Positions 55,816 to 63,148 of a stretch of DNA of 64,000 nucleotides are shown piece after piece. The translations under genes were made by a program, and so were the position numbers. The stretch comes from an uncultured Verrucomicrobiota bacterium (lineage in GTDB: Bacteria; Verrucomicrobiota; Kiritimatiellia; CAIVKH01), in contig CALKUH010000012.1 in NCBI GenBank assembly GCA_937996795.1, positions 130,887-194,886 on the forward strand. The letters run 5' to 3'. Within the stretch, counting starts at the first letter, position 1. Each line of letters starts with the position of its first letter. The notes beneath the pieces were generated by a model. The model saw nothing but the letters and a program-made list of their open reading frames with translations. It had not been told where the DNA came from and ran no database searches.

Positions 55816-56769
55816 TTGACCTCCATGAAAACGGAACGATTTCAGATTTTGAGTCTAGACGAGGGCGGAATCCGGGGGATTTTCAGCGCGTACCAGCTCC
55901 AGAAGTTTGAAGAGGATTTCGGTGTCAATCTGATCGATCACTTCGACCTCATCGTCGGAACCTCCACGGGTGGCATCATCGCCATCGGCCTCGGCCTTCG
56001 CCTGAAACCTCGCGAAATCGTAGACGTCTACACCAACCTCGGCCAGCGAATTTTCCCCGGGCCGGCGTGGTGGCGGAACACCGTGCGTTGGTTCAGGGCA
56101 CCCTATGCGGCGGGACCCCTGGAGGCGGAGCTGAAAAAGTGTTTCGGCGACAGGCCCCTCGGCGCATCGACCAAGCGCCTTGTGATCCCAAGCTACGACT
56201 TGGGACAACGCGAGGTGCGACTTTTCAAGACCGCCCATCACGCGCGGTTTGTCCGCGATCCACTGGTTCCAGCGTGGAAAGTAGGCCTCGCGACAAGTGC
56301 TGCACCAACATTCCTCCCGGCGTTTCGTGGTATCGAAGACCGCCGACTGATCGATGGTGGAATCTGGGCCAACAACCCGATCATGGTCGGGATCGTCGAG
56401 GCACTGGCGGTTCTGAACGTGCCCCGCGAAGCCATTCGCGTTTTGAGCATCGGCACGACTTCCGAGGCGATTTATCCATCGGATCGCCTTGATCATGGCG
56501 GAAAGCTGGCCTGGGCAAAAGGCTCGATAGATGAAGCTTTCCAGGGACAGACGTCGGGTGCGCTCGGACAAGCAAAGCTCATACTTGGCGCAGATAATGT
56601 TTTGCGACTCAATTTGATGGTGCCGGCGGGTCTGCATGCGCTAGACCGCGCGATTCCAGAGCGCTTGAAATCCGCCGCAGCCCATCTCTCCCTGCACGAA
56701 GGGCCGCGCATCAAAAAGATGTTCCTCGACCATATCGCCCCACCATTCATCCCGGAGAAACCGTCATGA
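55816..56769 (+). CDS. capV: CBASS effector: CapV-like patatin phospholipase
   Basis: A 317-residue patatin-like phospholipase. It has the oxyanion-hole motif DEGGIRGI (residues 15-22), the nucleophile elbow GTSTGG (Ser50) and the dyad DGG (Asp180 in LIDGGIWANNP). CapV effectors are switched on by a cyclic dinucleotide and degrade membrane phospholipids, killing phage-infected cells. Start: TTG at 55816 is 5 nt after AAGGA; ATG at 55825 is the alternative. It overlaps the CD-NTase gene by 4 nt (ATGA). Confidence 0.92.
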   Translation: MTSMKTERFQILSLDEGGIRGIFSAYQLQKFEEDFGVNLIDHFDLIVGTSTGGIIAIGLGLRLKPREIVDVYTNLGQRIFPGPAWWRNTVRWFRAPYAAGPLEAELKKCFGDRPLGASTKRLVIPSYDLGQREVRLFKTAHHARFVRDPLVPAWKVGLATSAAPTFLPAFRGIEDRRLIDGGIWANNPIMVGIVEALAVLNVPREAIRVLSIGTTSEAIYPSDRLDHGGKLAWAKGSIDEAFQGQTSGALGQAKLILGADNVLRLNLMVPAGLHALDRAIPERLKSAAAHLSLHEGPRIKKMFLDHIAPPFIPEKPS

Positions 56770-57959
56770 TGTTCACGCCTCCACCCCCGCCCCGCAATCG
56801 CTACCAAATCGGCAACTACCTCGGCAGCCTGCTGGAAATGGCATGCCAGGAGCTCGAACTGTCCGATACCGCGCGCAAGCGCGCTGCGGAAGCTTACACG
56901 GCCGTTGGCTCGTTTCTGGATGCCGACCCGAATCTCAAACTCTGGCAGCCGCAGATTTATGCGCAAGGATCCGTCGCGTTGGGCACCACAGTGAAGCCAA
57001 TCTCGGGCGACGAGTTCGATGTCGACCTCGTCTGCCACCTCGTTCGTGGCCATCCCGGTCTGTCCCAGCGCGGCGTGAAGGACGCGGTCGGAAATCGCCT
57101 GAAGGAGGACGCGAACTACAATCGGATGATCAAGGAGTATAAGCGCTGCTGGCGGCTGAACTACGCCGAGGATGCACGCATGCATCTCGACATCACGCCC
57201 GCAGTCACGGACACGGAATTGGGTGGAACCCGGATTCAGGTCACGGATAAGGAAAGCAAGCAGTGGGAGCGCTCAAATCCCAAGGGGTACGTCGACTGGT
57301 TTGACGGATTTGCAGAGAAGCCCCCACAGGTCAAAACGATTGGCTATATCCTGAACCGCAAAACATTTGTGGAGGCCGCTGTGGAGCCATTGCCGGATTA
57401 TCCCCTGATGAAGGATTTCCTGCGGCGCACGGTTCAGCTCCTGAAGCGCCATCGGAGTCTGCATTTCGAGAAGCGCCCCGACGAGGCGCCCATCTCTGTG
57501 ATTCTAACGACGTTGGCGGCAAAAGCATATGGGTCGATTGGAGCAACCACCTTCGACACCGAGTTTGACGTGATTGTTGCGATTCTTGCTCGCATGCCGG
57601 ATCACATCAAGAAGCCGGAGATGAACGACGGAGAATGGGAGATTCCGAACGAGACAACCGTTGGGGAAAATTTCGCCGATAAATGGAACAAAGACAGGCG
57701 TCTGCCCGACGCATTTTTTGAATGGCACAAACGAGCTTTGAGCGATTTCCGCGCCCTCGCGGATGCACCCGACAACGAGACCGCGCAGCGCCTGCTGAGC
57801 AAGGTGATCGGCGAGCGCGCAATCGGCGCGGTTCGCAAGCGGATCACCGAAATTACGTCAAAGGCCAGGAACAACCGCGTGCTTCCCGTCAGTTCGACCG
57901 GCCTCGTCGGAGCTGCGGGCGGCACCCCCGTGCGACCAAACACCTTCTTTGGTCACTAA
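56766..57959 (+). CDS. CBASS CD-NTase (cGAS/DncV-like nucleotidyltransferase)
   Basis: A 397-residue nucleotidyltransferase. The active site is QGSVALGTTVKP (Gly68-Ser69), then EFDVDL (Asp85, Asp87), and the third carboxylate in MHLDITPAV (Asp142). The C-terminal helical OAS1-like domain (about 200-330) follows. The chain ends in a flexible Arg/Gly-containing tail, VRPNTFFGH, with a penultimate glycine; in type II CBASS the CD-NTase C-terminus is the conjugation site for Cap2/E2 proteins. The nucleotide product is not predictable, but CapV relatives usually respond to a cyclic dinucleotide. Confidence 0.92.
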   Translation: MMFTPPPPPRNRYQIGNYLGSLLEMACQELELSDTARKRAAEAYTAVGSFLDADPNLKLWQPQIYAQGSVALGTTVKPISGDEFDVDLVCHLVRGHPGLSQRGVKDAVGNRLKEDANYNRMIKEYKRCWRLNYAEDARMHLDITPAVTDTELGGTRIQVTDKESKQWERSNPKGYVDWFDGFAEKPPQVKTIGYILNRKTFVEAAVEPLPDYPLMKDFLRRTVQLLKRHRSLHFEKRPDEAPISVILTTLAAKAYGSIGATTFDTEFDVIVAILARMPDHIKKPEMNDGEWEIPNETTVGENFADKWNKDRRLPDAFFEWHKRALSDFRALADAPDNETAQRLLSKVIGERAIGAVRKRITEITSKARNNRVLPVSSTGLVGAAGGTPVRPNTFFGH

Positions 57960-57964
57960 ACCTC

Positions 57965-58417
57965 ATGGCCAAGTTTTTCCCCAAAGAAAGCCCGCCGACG
58001 CTTACGGTGCAGTTGTTCAACCTGAAGCGGCGAATGCCTTTGGGCTGCGGTCGCCTGAGTGGCAATACGCTCACATGGCAATGCTGGATGCAGCCCACGC
58101 CATTGAGCCGCAATTATCTCGTCGAGATTCGCCATTCGCTTTGGGGACCACCCGAAGTCTTCGTTAAGGAGCCCGATCTTGTGACTCTCGCGGGCGGACG
58201 CCATCTACCGCATGTCTATTCTCAAAAGCCTACACGGCTTTGCCTTTATCTTCCCAGAGCCAGGGAATGGTCTCGGAAGAATCTGCTTAGCGAGACGATA
58301 CTTCCGTGGACAGCTCTTTGGCTGTTTTTCTTCGAAGATTGGCTGCTGGGCGACAAGTGGAATGGGGGCGGGCACGAACCCGCAAGTCCCAGTCATAAAA
58401 TAGAAGAAGCCGCCTGA
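57965..58417 (+). CDS. CBASS small E2-like protein (E2-only Cap2)
   Basis: A 150-residue protein immediately after the CD-NTase (5-nt gap). The segment HLPHVYSQKPTRLCLYLP then AREWSRKNLLSETILPWTALWLFFFEDW mirrors E2 enzymes: a His before a beta turn (His83), an active-site-like Cys (Cys93) followed by a Trp-Ser segment and helix. The region after this (WLLGDKWNGGGHEP) matches short CBASS-associated E2 proteins. Such proteins act on the CD-NTase C-terminus. There is no E1 domain, no Cap3 peptidase and no adjoining candidate. DNA of 56-58.4 kb is less GC-rich than the rest of the window. Confidence 0.78.
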   Translation: MAKFFPKESPPTLTVQLFNLKRRMPLGCGRLSGNTLTWQCWMQPTPLSRNYLVEIRHSLWGPPEVFVKEPDLVTLAGGRHLPHVYSQKPTRLCLYLPRAREWSRKNLLSETILPWTALWLFFFEDWLLGDKWNGGGHEPASPSHKIEEAA

Positions 58418-58480
58418 CTATCGCGCTTCACGGACAAAGCAATCGGGATCGCTCCGCTGCAAATCCGCGTGCGGGGCCCG

Positions 58481-58933
58481 TTACTCCGGGCGCCAGTCTT
58501 CGGCGCGGAGGCGGGTGCGGTGGCGGGCGTGGGTGAAGAGGTGGGCGGTGAAGGCGGTGAGCCAGATCACGGAGGTGGTGACGTGGATGGCGATCCAGAA
58601 GGGGCGCCAGATGTCGCCCGTCGCGAGCAGCAGGAGGTAGCCGGAAAAAATCATCGGCAGCGCGAGGCCCAGGAGGAACAACCCGCTGCGCCGCCCGGTG
58701 CGGACCTGCGCCTTCCACGACAACAGGCCGTGGTGATAGAAGAGGTGCCCGATCGCGAGGGCGAGCAGCGGCACGGCGAGGATGTGCGCGTACTGCGCCA
58801 CCGGCTGCCACGGATGCACCAGGGCCAGCTCGTCCACCGGCTCCGCCAGCCAGTGAATCAGGCCGTACGCGGCGCCCGTCCCGCCCGCCAGCACGTTCGC
58901 CACAATCATCAGCCAGCGGTCAAAGGGGGTCAT
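58481..58933 (-). CDS. Four-helix cytochrome b-like membrane protein
   Basis: A 150-residue membrane protein with about four hydrophobic helices. Histidines are placed within or next to helices: AQYAHILAVPLLALAIGHLFYHHG in helix 2, FWIAIHVTTSVIWLTAFTAHLFTH in helix 4. Paired His in two helices fits di-haem cytochrome b-561/DUF4405-type proteins. It lies downstream of an FMN-binding exported protein on the same strand and could accept electrons from it. Haem binding is inferred only. Confidence 0.65.
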   Translation of the reverse strand: MTPFDRWLMIVANVLAGGTGAAYGLIHWLAEPVDELALVHPWQPVAQYAHILAVPLLALAIGHLFYHHGLLSWKAQVRTGRRSGLFLLGLALPMIFSGYLLLLATGDIWRPFWIAIHVTTSVIWLTAFTAHLFTHARHRTRLRAEDWRPE

Positions 58934-58952
58934 GCAGGATCGGGGGGGGGAA

Positions 58953-59027
58953 GGTTTCGGGTGTCGGGTTTCGGGGAGGAGTTTTTACAGACGTTGGAAG
59001 TTTTTGGAAAACTTTTTACAGACGTTG
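58953..59027 (+). repeat. TTTTTACAGACGTTG direct-repeat pair (copy 3 of 3)
   Basis: Two copies of TTTTTACAGACGTTG (58982-58996 and 59013-59027) start 31 nt apart, with a GGAAAAC spacer end like the other loci. A GGTTTCGGGTGTCGGGTTTCGGGG tract (58953-58976) lies directly upstream, the same type of end sequence seen around the his copy. The element fills the gap between the FMN-binding and cytochrome b-like genes. Confidence 0.85.
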
Positions 59028-59054
59028 CAAATTTGAAGCCGCCGCCTCCCCCCG

Positions 59055-59597
59055 TTACTTCCCCTCCGCCAGCACGGCGTGGATCGCGAGGGCGCGGCGG
59101 ACGGCCTTGGTGGTCGCGCGGGCGGTCAGGGTGGCGCCGGTGATGCCCTGGATGTCCTGGCGCAGTTGGAGGCGGTCATCCAGCGCGCGGCCGGGGAATT
59201 GCGCCATCCACGCGTCGGGCGCCATGAATTTCGGCGGCTCCATGAAGGCCAGGACGTCAATGGAGCGCAGGCGTCCGTCGGGATTGACGACCAGCATCAA
59301 CGTTTGCTGCATGGAGTGCACGCGGTGCGCGTCGAAATAGGCGGTGCCGATCACCACGCCTTCCTTCGCCGCCTCGTAAACGAAGACCAGCGCGCTGGGA
59401 ATCTTCGCGCCCGCCAGCTTCGCGGCCGCTTTCACCTGCTCCTCGGTCATGGTCACCACACGCCTCGTGACCTCCGCGCCGGGGAACGCCTTTTCCAGCG
59501 CCTCCTGCTGGGTGAGGAACGTGGCGGCGTGCGAGGGGAAAAGGACGAACGACCATATCCCAATGACCAATGCGCGGATGATGCTTCGATTGGTCAT
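59055..59597 (-). CDS. Exported FMN-binding-domain protein
   Basis: A 180-residue protein with an N-terminal signal peptide (to SHAA, residue 25). The mature part is a single FMN_bind domain (NqrC/RnfG-type), with VVIGTAYFDAHRVHSM, VNPDGRLRSIDVLAFMEPPKF and the covalent flavin site DIQGITGATLTA, where Thr156 should carry FMN after ApbE action. The signal peptide is encoded by a 14-bp inverted repeat (59558-59571/59589-59602) typical of simple dispersed repeats. It lies between a porin and a cytochrome b-like gene. Confidence 0.82.
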   Translation of the reverse strand: MTNRSIIRALVIGIWSFVLFPSHAATFLTQQEALEKAFPGAEVTRRVVTMTEEQVKAAAKLAGAKIPSALVFVYEAAKEGVVIGTAYFDAHRVHSMQQTLMLVVNPDGRLRSIDVLAFMEPPKFMAPDAWMAQFPGRALDDRLQLRQDIQGITGATLTARATTKAVRRALAIHAVLAEGK

Positions 59598-59602
59598 TGG
59601 GA
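59558..59602. repeat. Perfect 14-bp inverted repeat over an FMN-binding protein start
   Basis: TCCCAATGACCAAT (59558-59571) and ATTGGTCATTGGGA (59589-59602) are exact complements around a 17-nt loop. On the minus strand the structure covers the start codon (59597) and encodes residues 1-13 of the signal peptide, so folding of the mRNA could hide the translation start. Confidence 0.8.
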
Positions 59603-59641
59603 GATTGGCCCTTCCGTTATGTTGGTTGCTTTCATCCGGCC

Positions 59642-59708
59642 TGTAGCCGCGCTCGCTGAGCGCGGGGGCCTTGTATTTTGGACCCCGCGACCATCGGTCG
59701 CGGCTACA
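59642..59708. repeat. 26-nt-arm inverted repeat with nested hairpins (TGTAGCCGCG family)
   Basis: Arms 59642-59667 and 59683-59708 start or end with TGTAGCCGCG/CGCGGCTACA and are complementary except for a few loop positions. Each arm is also its own hairpin: CCGCGCTC-GCT-GAGCGCGG and CCGCGACC-ATC-GGTCGCGG. A single arm of the same family occurs at 61128-61151. It is 16 nt downstream of the porin stop codon on the minus strand, where it could terminate porin transcription. Confidence 0.88.
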
Positions 59709-59724
59709 ACTTTAGCAAACCGGA

Positions 59725-60984
59725 CTAGAAGATGTACCCCAGCCCGAGGTTCCACTGGTCTTGGAGGCTGTTGGCGGCATCATCATAGATCTGGTACTCA
59801 CCCTTCAAGACCACTTCCTCGATCGGCTTGAAGTTGAGGCCGATGGTCGTCAGCTCGATGTCGTTCTTGCCGGAGGCGGTGAAGCCCTCGGGGACCTCGT
59901 CCTGCGTGTTGTAGGACTCGAAGCGGATGAACGGGGTCAGCGAGGCTTCGCCGGGGCGCAGCACGCTGAACACGTCGAAGCCGGCTTCCACGTACCAGCC
60001 GGTCAGGCGCTCGCCCACCGGGTCGTAGGCGGAGAGTTCGATTTCCTCGGCGGCGGCCTTGTAGGCGCTCAAGTCGCCCGCGCCGTCGATCTCCGCGATC
60101 ACGCCGAGCGCGCGGAGGGAGAAGCCCTTCCAATTCCAGTCGAGGTGCAGGTCCGCGATGGTGGTGTCGAGGGAGAACGGCAGGTCCTGCCCGGAGTCGC
60201 CGTGGTAGAGCGAGGCGCCGACCAGCAGGTCGTTGATCGCGGTGTAATCCACGCGCAGCACGCCGGCGAGATCCTCGGCCTTCGCCTCGGACCCCTTCTG
60301 GCGCCCGCCGCGCACGCCCGCGGCGGTGAAGTCCTCGCCCTTGAGACCGTTCAACAGGTAGGCCTTGTAGCTGAACCCGGCGATGTCGCCGAAGACGCCG
60401 ACGCCGTTTTCGCGCCAGGTGCTGGGGATGATCTTCGATTCAATGTCCGGGCGGCGCGCGCCGAAGAAGGTCGTCGGCTCGTGGAATTCGCTCACCAGTC
60501 CGACCGGCACGAGCACCAAGCCGCCGCGCAGGTTGAACGCCTCCGTCCAGAGGTAGTCGATGTAGGCGAACTCGACCGAGACATAGCCTTCCTTGTCGGT
60601 GGAGGCGTGTTCGACCTCCAACTCGGTGTTCAGGATGATGCGCTCGTTGTACTTGTAGCCCGCGTAGAGGACGAAGCGCAGGAAATCCCACTCGTCGGTC
60701 TTCGCGTCGTCTTCAAAATTCTGATAGAGCGCCTCGCCGTAGCCGCCGAGGGACACACCGGACTCCTTGAAATAGACCTTCGAGGCCGACGGGCTCAGCC
60801 CGAACGCGCGCTCGCCCGGCTCGATGGCAACGTCCTGCAACTTCAGCCGCTCCACCTCCGTCGCCAGGGCCTCCAGCTTGCGCTCGAGTTCCTTGATTGT
60901 GTTCTCATCCGCCGCGCCCGCGACACCCGCCGCCAGCATCATCGCGGCCAGCCCGCGCCGCACCATCTTCCACTGCTTCATCAC
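59725..60984 (-). CDS. Outer-membrane porin
   Basis: A 419-residue beta-barrel with a signal peptide (LAAMMLAAGVAGAAD). A short coiled-coil trimerisation segment follows (residues 27-50, IKELERKLEALATEVERLKLQD). The remainder is amphipathic strands (GGYGEALYQNF, LRFVLYAGYKYNERIILNTELEVEHA, TTIADLHLDWNWKGFSLRALGVIAEI) and it ends with the outer-membrane signature LGLGYIF (terminal aromatic Phe). This resembles OprP/OprO or FmdC-type porins. It is the first of three minus-strand genes with the FMN-binding and cytochrome b-like genes. Solute unknown. Confidence 0.85.
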   Translation of the reverse strand: MMKQWKMVRRGLAAMMLAAGVAGAADENTIKELERKLEALATEVERLKLQDVAIEPGERAFGLSPSASKVYFKESGVSLGGYGEALYQNFEDDAKTDEWDFLRFVLYAGYKYNERIILNTELEVEHASTDKEGYVSVEFAYIDYLWTEAFNLRGGLVLVPVGLVSEFHEPTTFFGARRPDIESKIIPSTWRENGVGVFGDIAGFSYKAYLLNGLKGEDFTAAGVRGGRQKGSEAKAEDLAGVLRVDYTAINDLLVGASLYHGDSGQDLPFSLDTTIADLHLDWNWKGFSLRALGVIAEIDGAGDLSAYKAAAEEIELSAYDPVGERLTGWYVEAGFDVFSVLRPGEASLTPFIRFESYNTQDEVPEGFTASGKNDIELTTIGLNFKPIEEVVLKGEYQIYDDAANSLQDQWNLGLGYIF

Positions 60985-61127
60985 AACCCTCCCGAGTTAC
61001 GCCGCACACCACGCGCGGACATCGCCATATCAAGCGAGGGTTTGGCATATAAAACATCTTGATTGGCTAGTCAAACACTTTGTTGATTTTTCATTCATGG
61101 AAGGCGGCGGCGCCCCGGCGAAAACGT

Positions 61128-61151
61128 TGTAGCCGCGATCGACGATCGCGG
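61128..61151. terminator. Hairpin of the TGTAGCCGCG family after the ABC transporter
   Basis: CCGCGATC (61133-61140) and GATCGCGG (61144-61151) form an 8-bp stem with a 3-nt loop, preceded on the plus strand by TGTAG. It starts 16 nt downstream of the exporter ATPase stop (minus strand), where it is followed by CTACAACGTTTT. It probably acts as terminator and is one arm of the repeat family seen at 59642. Confidence 0.55.
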
Positions 61152-61166
61152 CGGAAGGTATGGGCC

Positions 61167-62351
61167 CTACCCCGGCGCGATGGTCCACGCGCAGGGGAGC
61201 TGGAACACGCCGTGGGCGGTGCCCGGGTTCTTCACGGCGAACGGATACCAGTCCTCGCGGCGGTGGTACTGCGTGGCGTGGTCCCACGAGTGGATGGCGA
61301 GGGACAGGAAGTACTTGCCCTCCATCAGCGACAGCGGGTCGAGCGCAAGCCGCACCGTGCCCTCGCCTTCGAGCGGCGGGACGGGGACGTTCATGATCTG
61401 CGTGTTGGTGCCGTAGATGAAGAAGCCGTTGCCGGTCTTAAGCGAGAAGCCGAAAACCGCCTGCTCGACGCGGCGATGGGCGCGATAGCGGATCTCCACC
61501 ACGAGGCGGCGCCCGGTGATGAAGGTGCCCGTCTCGGCCCCCGATTCATCGCGCAACCGCACGTCCGTGAACTCGACCTCGCGCGTGCCGTGCTCCTCGA
61601 CGTTGAGGTTGCCGATGCGGGCCATGTAGGTCTTGAGGTAGGTGAGGATCACGTCGGAGGGATTGCCCTGCGCCACCAGCCGCCCGTGGTGGATCAGCTT
61701 GAGCTCGTCGCAGAATTGCTCGACCGCGACGAGGTCGTGCGTGACGAGCAGGATCGTCTTGCCGCGTTTCTGGAAATCGCGGATGCGGTCGAAGCACTTC
61801 ATCTGGAACGCGAGGTCGCCGACCGCGAGCACCTCGTCCACCAGCAGGATGTCGGGATTCATCTCCACCGCGACGGCGAACCCGAGGCGGACGTACATGC
61901 CGCTCGAGTAGTTCTTCACCGGCATGTCGATGAAGTCGCGCAGGCCGGAGAACTCGATGATGTGGTCCATGCGCCGCGCGACATCCTCGCGCGGGATGCC
62001 GAGCACCGCGGCGTTGAGGAAGACGTTTTCGCGGCCGGACAGGTCGGGGTGGAAGCCCGCGCCGAGTTCCAGCAGCGAGGAGATCGAGCCGTGCGTGCGG
62101 ACGGCGCCGGTGGTCGGCGTGATCGTGCCGGCGATGAGGCCGAGCAGTGAACTCTTGCCCGACCCGTTGGGGCCGACGACGCCGACGCTCGCGCCGCGCG
62201 GCACGTTGAACGAGACCTCGCGCAACGCCCAGAACAGCTCCGCCTGCTCGCGCTTCCAGCCGCGCACCAGCAGGTCGCGGATGGACGCCTTCGCCACGCC
62301 GCGCAGGCGGTAGCTCTTGCCGAGGTTCTCGATCTCAATGGCCGGGTTCAT
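61167..62351 (-). CDS. wzt: Polysaccharide ABC exporter ATPase (Wzt-like) with C-terminal substrate domain
   Basis: A 394-residue ABC ATPase. Walker A is VGPNGSGKSSLL, the signature is NYSSGMYVRLGFA (SSGM), and Walker B is DILLVDEVLAVGD followed by VTHDL. Residues about 255-394 form the Wzt-type beta-sandwich (ETGTFITGRRLVVEIRYRAHRRVEQAVFGFSLKTGNG...) that recognises the O-polysaccharide end. It exports lipid-linked polysaccharide with the permease encoded by the overlapping next gene. The minus-strand start at 62351 overlaps the permease stop by 4 nt. Confidence 0.92.
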   Translation of the reverse strand: MNPAIEIENLGKSYRLRGVAKASIRDLLVRGWKREQAELFWALREVSFNVPRGASVGVVGPNGSGKSSLLGLIAGTITPTTGAVRTHGSISSLLELGAGFHPDLSGRENVFLNAAVLGIPREDVARRMDHIIEFSGLRDFIDMPVKNYSSGMYVRLGFAVAVEMNPDILLVDEVLAVGDLAFQMKCFDRIRDFQKRGKTILLVTHDLVAVEQFCDELKLIHHGRLVAQGNPSDVILTYLKTYMARIGNLNVEEHGTREVEFTDVRLRDESGAETGTFITGRRLVVEIRYRAHRRVEQAVFGFSLKTGNGFFIYGTNTQIMNVPVPPLEGEGTVRLALDPLSLMEGKYFLSLAIHSWDHATQYHRREDWYPFAVKNPGTAHGVFQLPCAWTIAPG

Positions 62352-63148
62352 AGCAGGTCGGCGAAATCCTTCTGGAGCCGCTGGAACAGCCGATACGCGA
62401 ACAGGAAGAACAGGCCGATCGCGGCGAGCGTGAGGAAGGTCATCGGCTCGGCTGGAAACGCCGTGCCCGCGGTGATGACGCTGCGGTAGCCGGTGATGAT
62501 GATCGTGAGCGGGTTCAGCAGGAACAGCGCGGGCACCCACGGATGCGCCTCCGCATGGCGCGCGACAAAGTCGAGGTTGTACATCACGGGGCTGACGAAG
62601 AACCACGCGCTGAGCAGGATGCCGACGAGGTGCTGCGCGTCGCGCACGACGACGTTGAGCGCGGCGAGCAGCAGCGCGAGGGCGAGGTTGAACACGAGGT
62701 GGACGAGCAGCACCACCGGCAGCAGCGCGATCCACGGGGAAAACGACGCGCCGCTCACGTGGAAGAGGATCGCCACGAGCGGGAACTGCACGAGAAGGCT
62801 CATCGCGTACGTCGCCCCGTTGGCCAGCGTGGCGGAGAGCGGGAGGATCACGCGCGGGAAATAGACCTTTTTTACGAGGTTCGCGTTGCCGGTGATGCTG
62901 GTCAGCCCGGCGTTGACGCACTGCACGGTGAACTGCCACGCGAAGACGCCGATGATGATGTCGGCGAGCGGCACGCCGCGCCCGCCGAGCAAGCGCAGGA
63001 AGACGACGTAGATCAGCGCCATGAACAGCGGGATCAGCACGCTCCACAGGAAGCCGAGCGCGGAGCCGCGGTAGCGCAGCTTCAACTCGCGCCCGGTCAG
63101 GTTGAGCAGCAGCTCGCGGTGGCGGGTGAAAGCGGCGGCCAGGCTCAT
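62348..63148 (-). CDS. wzm: Polysaccharide ABC exporter permease (Wzm-like)
   Basis: A 266-residue ABC-2 type membrane protein with six hydrophobic helices. It begins with the amphipathic stretch FTRHRELLLNLTGRELKLRYRGSALGFLWSVLIPL, a strong Wzm/TagG signature, and has the LLNPLTIIITGYRS segment near the end. ATG at 63148 is chosen by family alignment. It precedes wzt in the same operon, so the pair can export O-antigen-type polysaccharide. No sugar-biosynthesis genes are next to it. Confidence 0.92.
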   Translation of the reverse strand: MSLAAAFTRHRELLLNLTGRELKLRYRGSALGFLWSVLIPLFMALIYVVFLRLLGGRGVPLADIIIGVFAWQFTVQCVNAGLTSITGNANLVKKVYFPRVILPLSATLANGATYAMSLLVQFPLVAILFHVSGASFSPWIALLPVVLLVHLVFNLALALLLAALNVVVRDAQHLVGILLSAWFFVSPVMYNLDFVARHAEAHPWVPALFLLNPLTIIITGYRSVITAGTAFPAEPMTFLTLAAIGLFFLFAYRLFQRLQKDFADLL

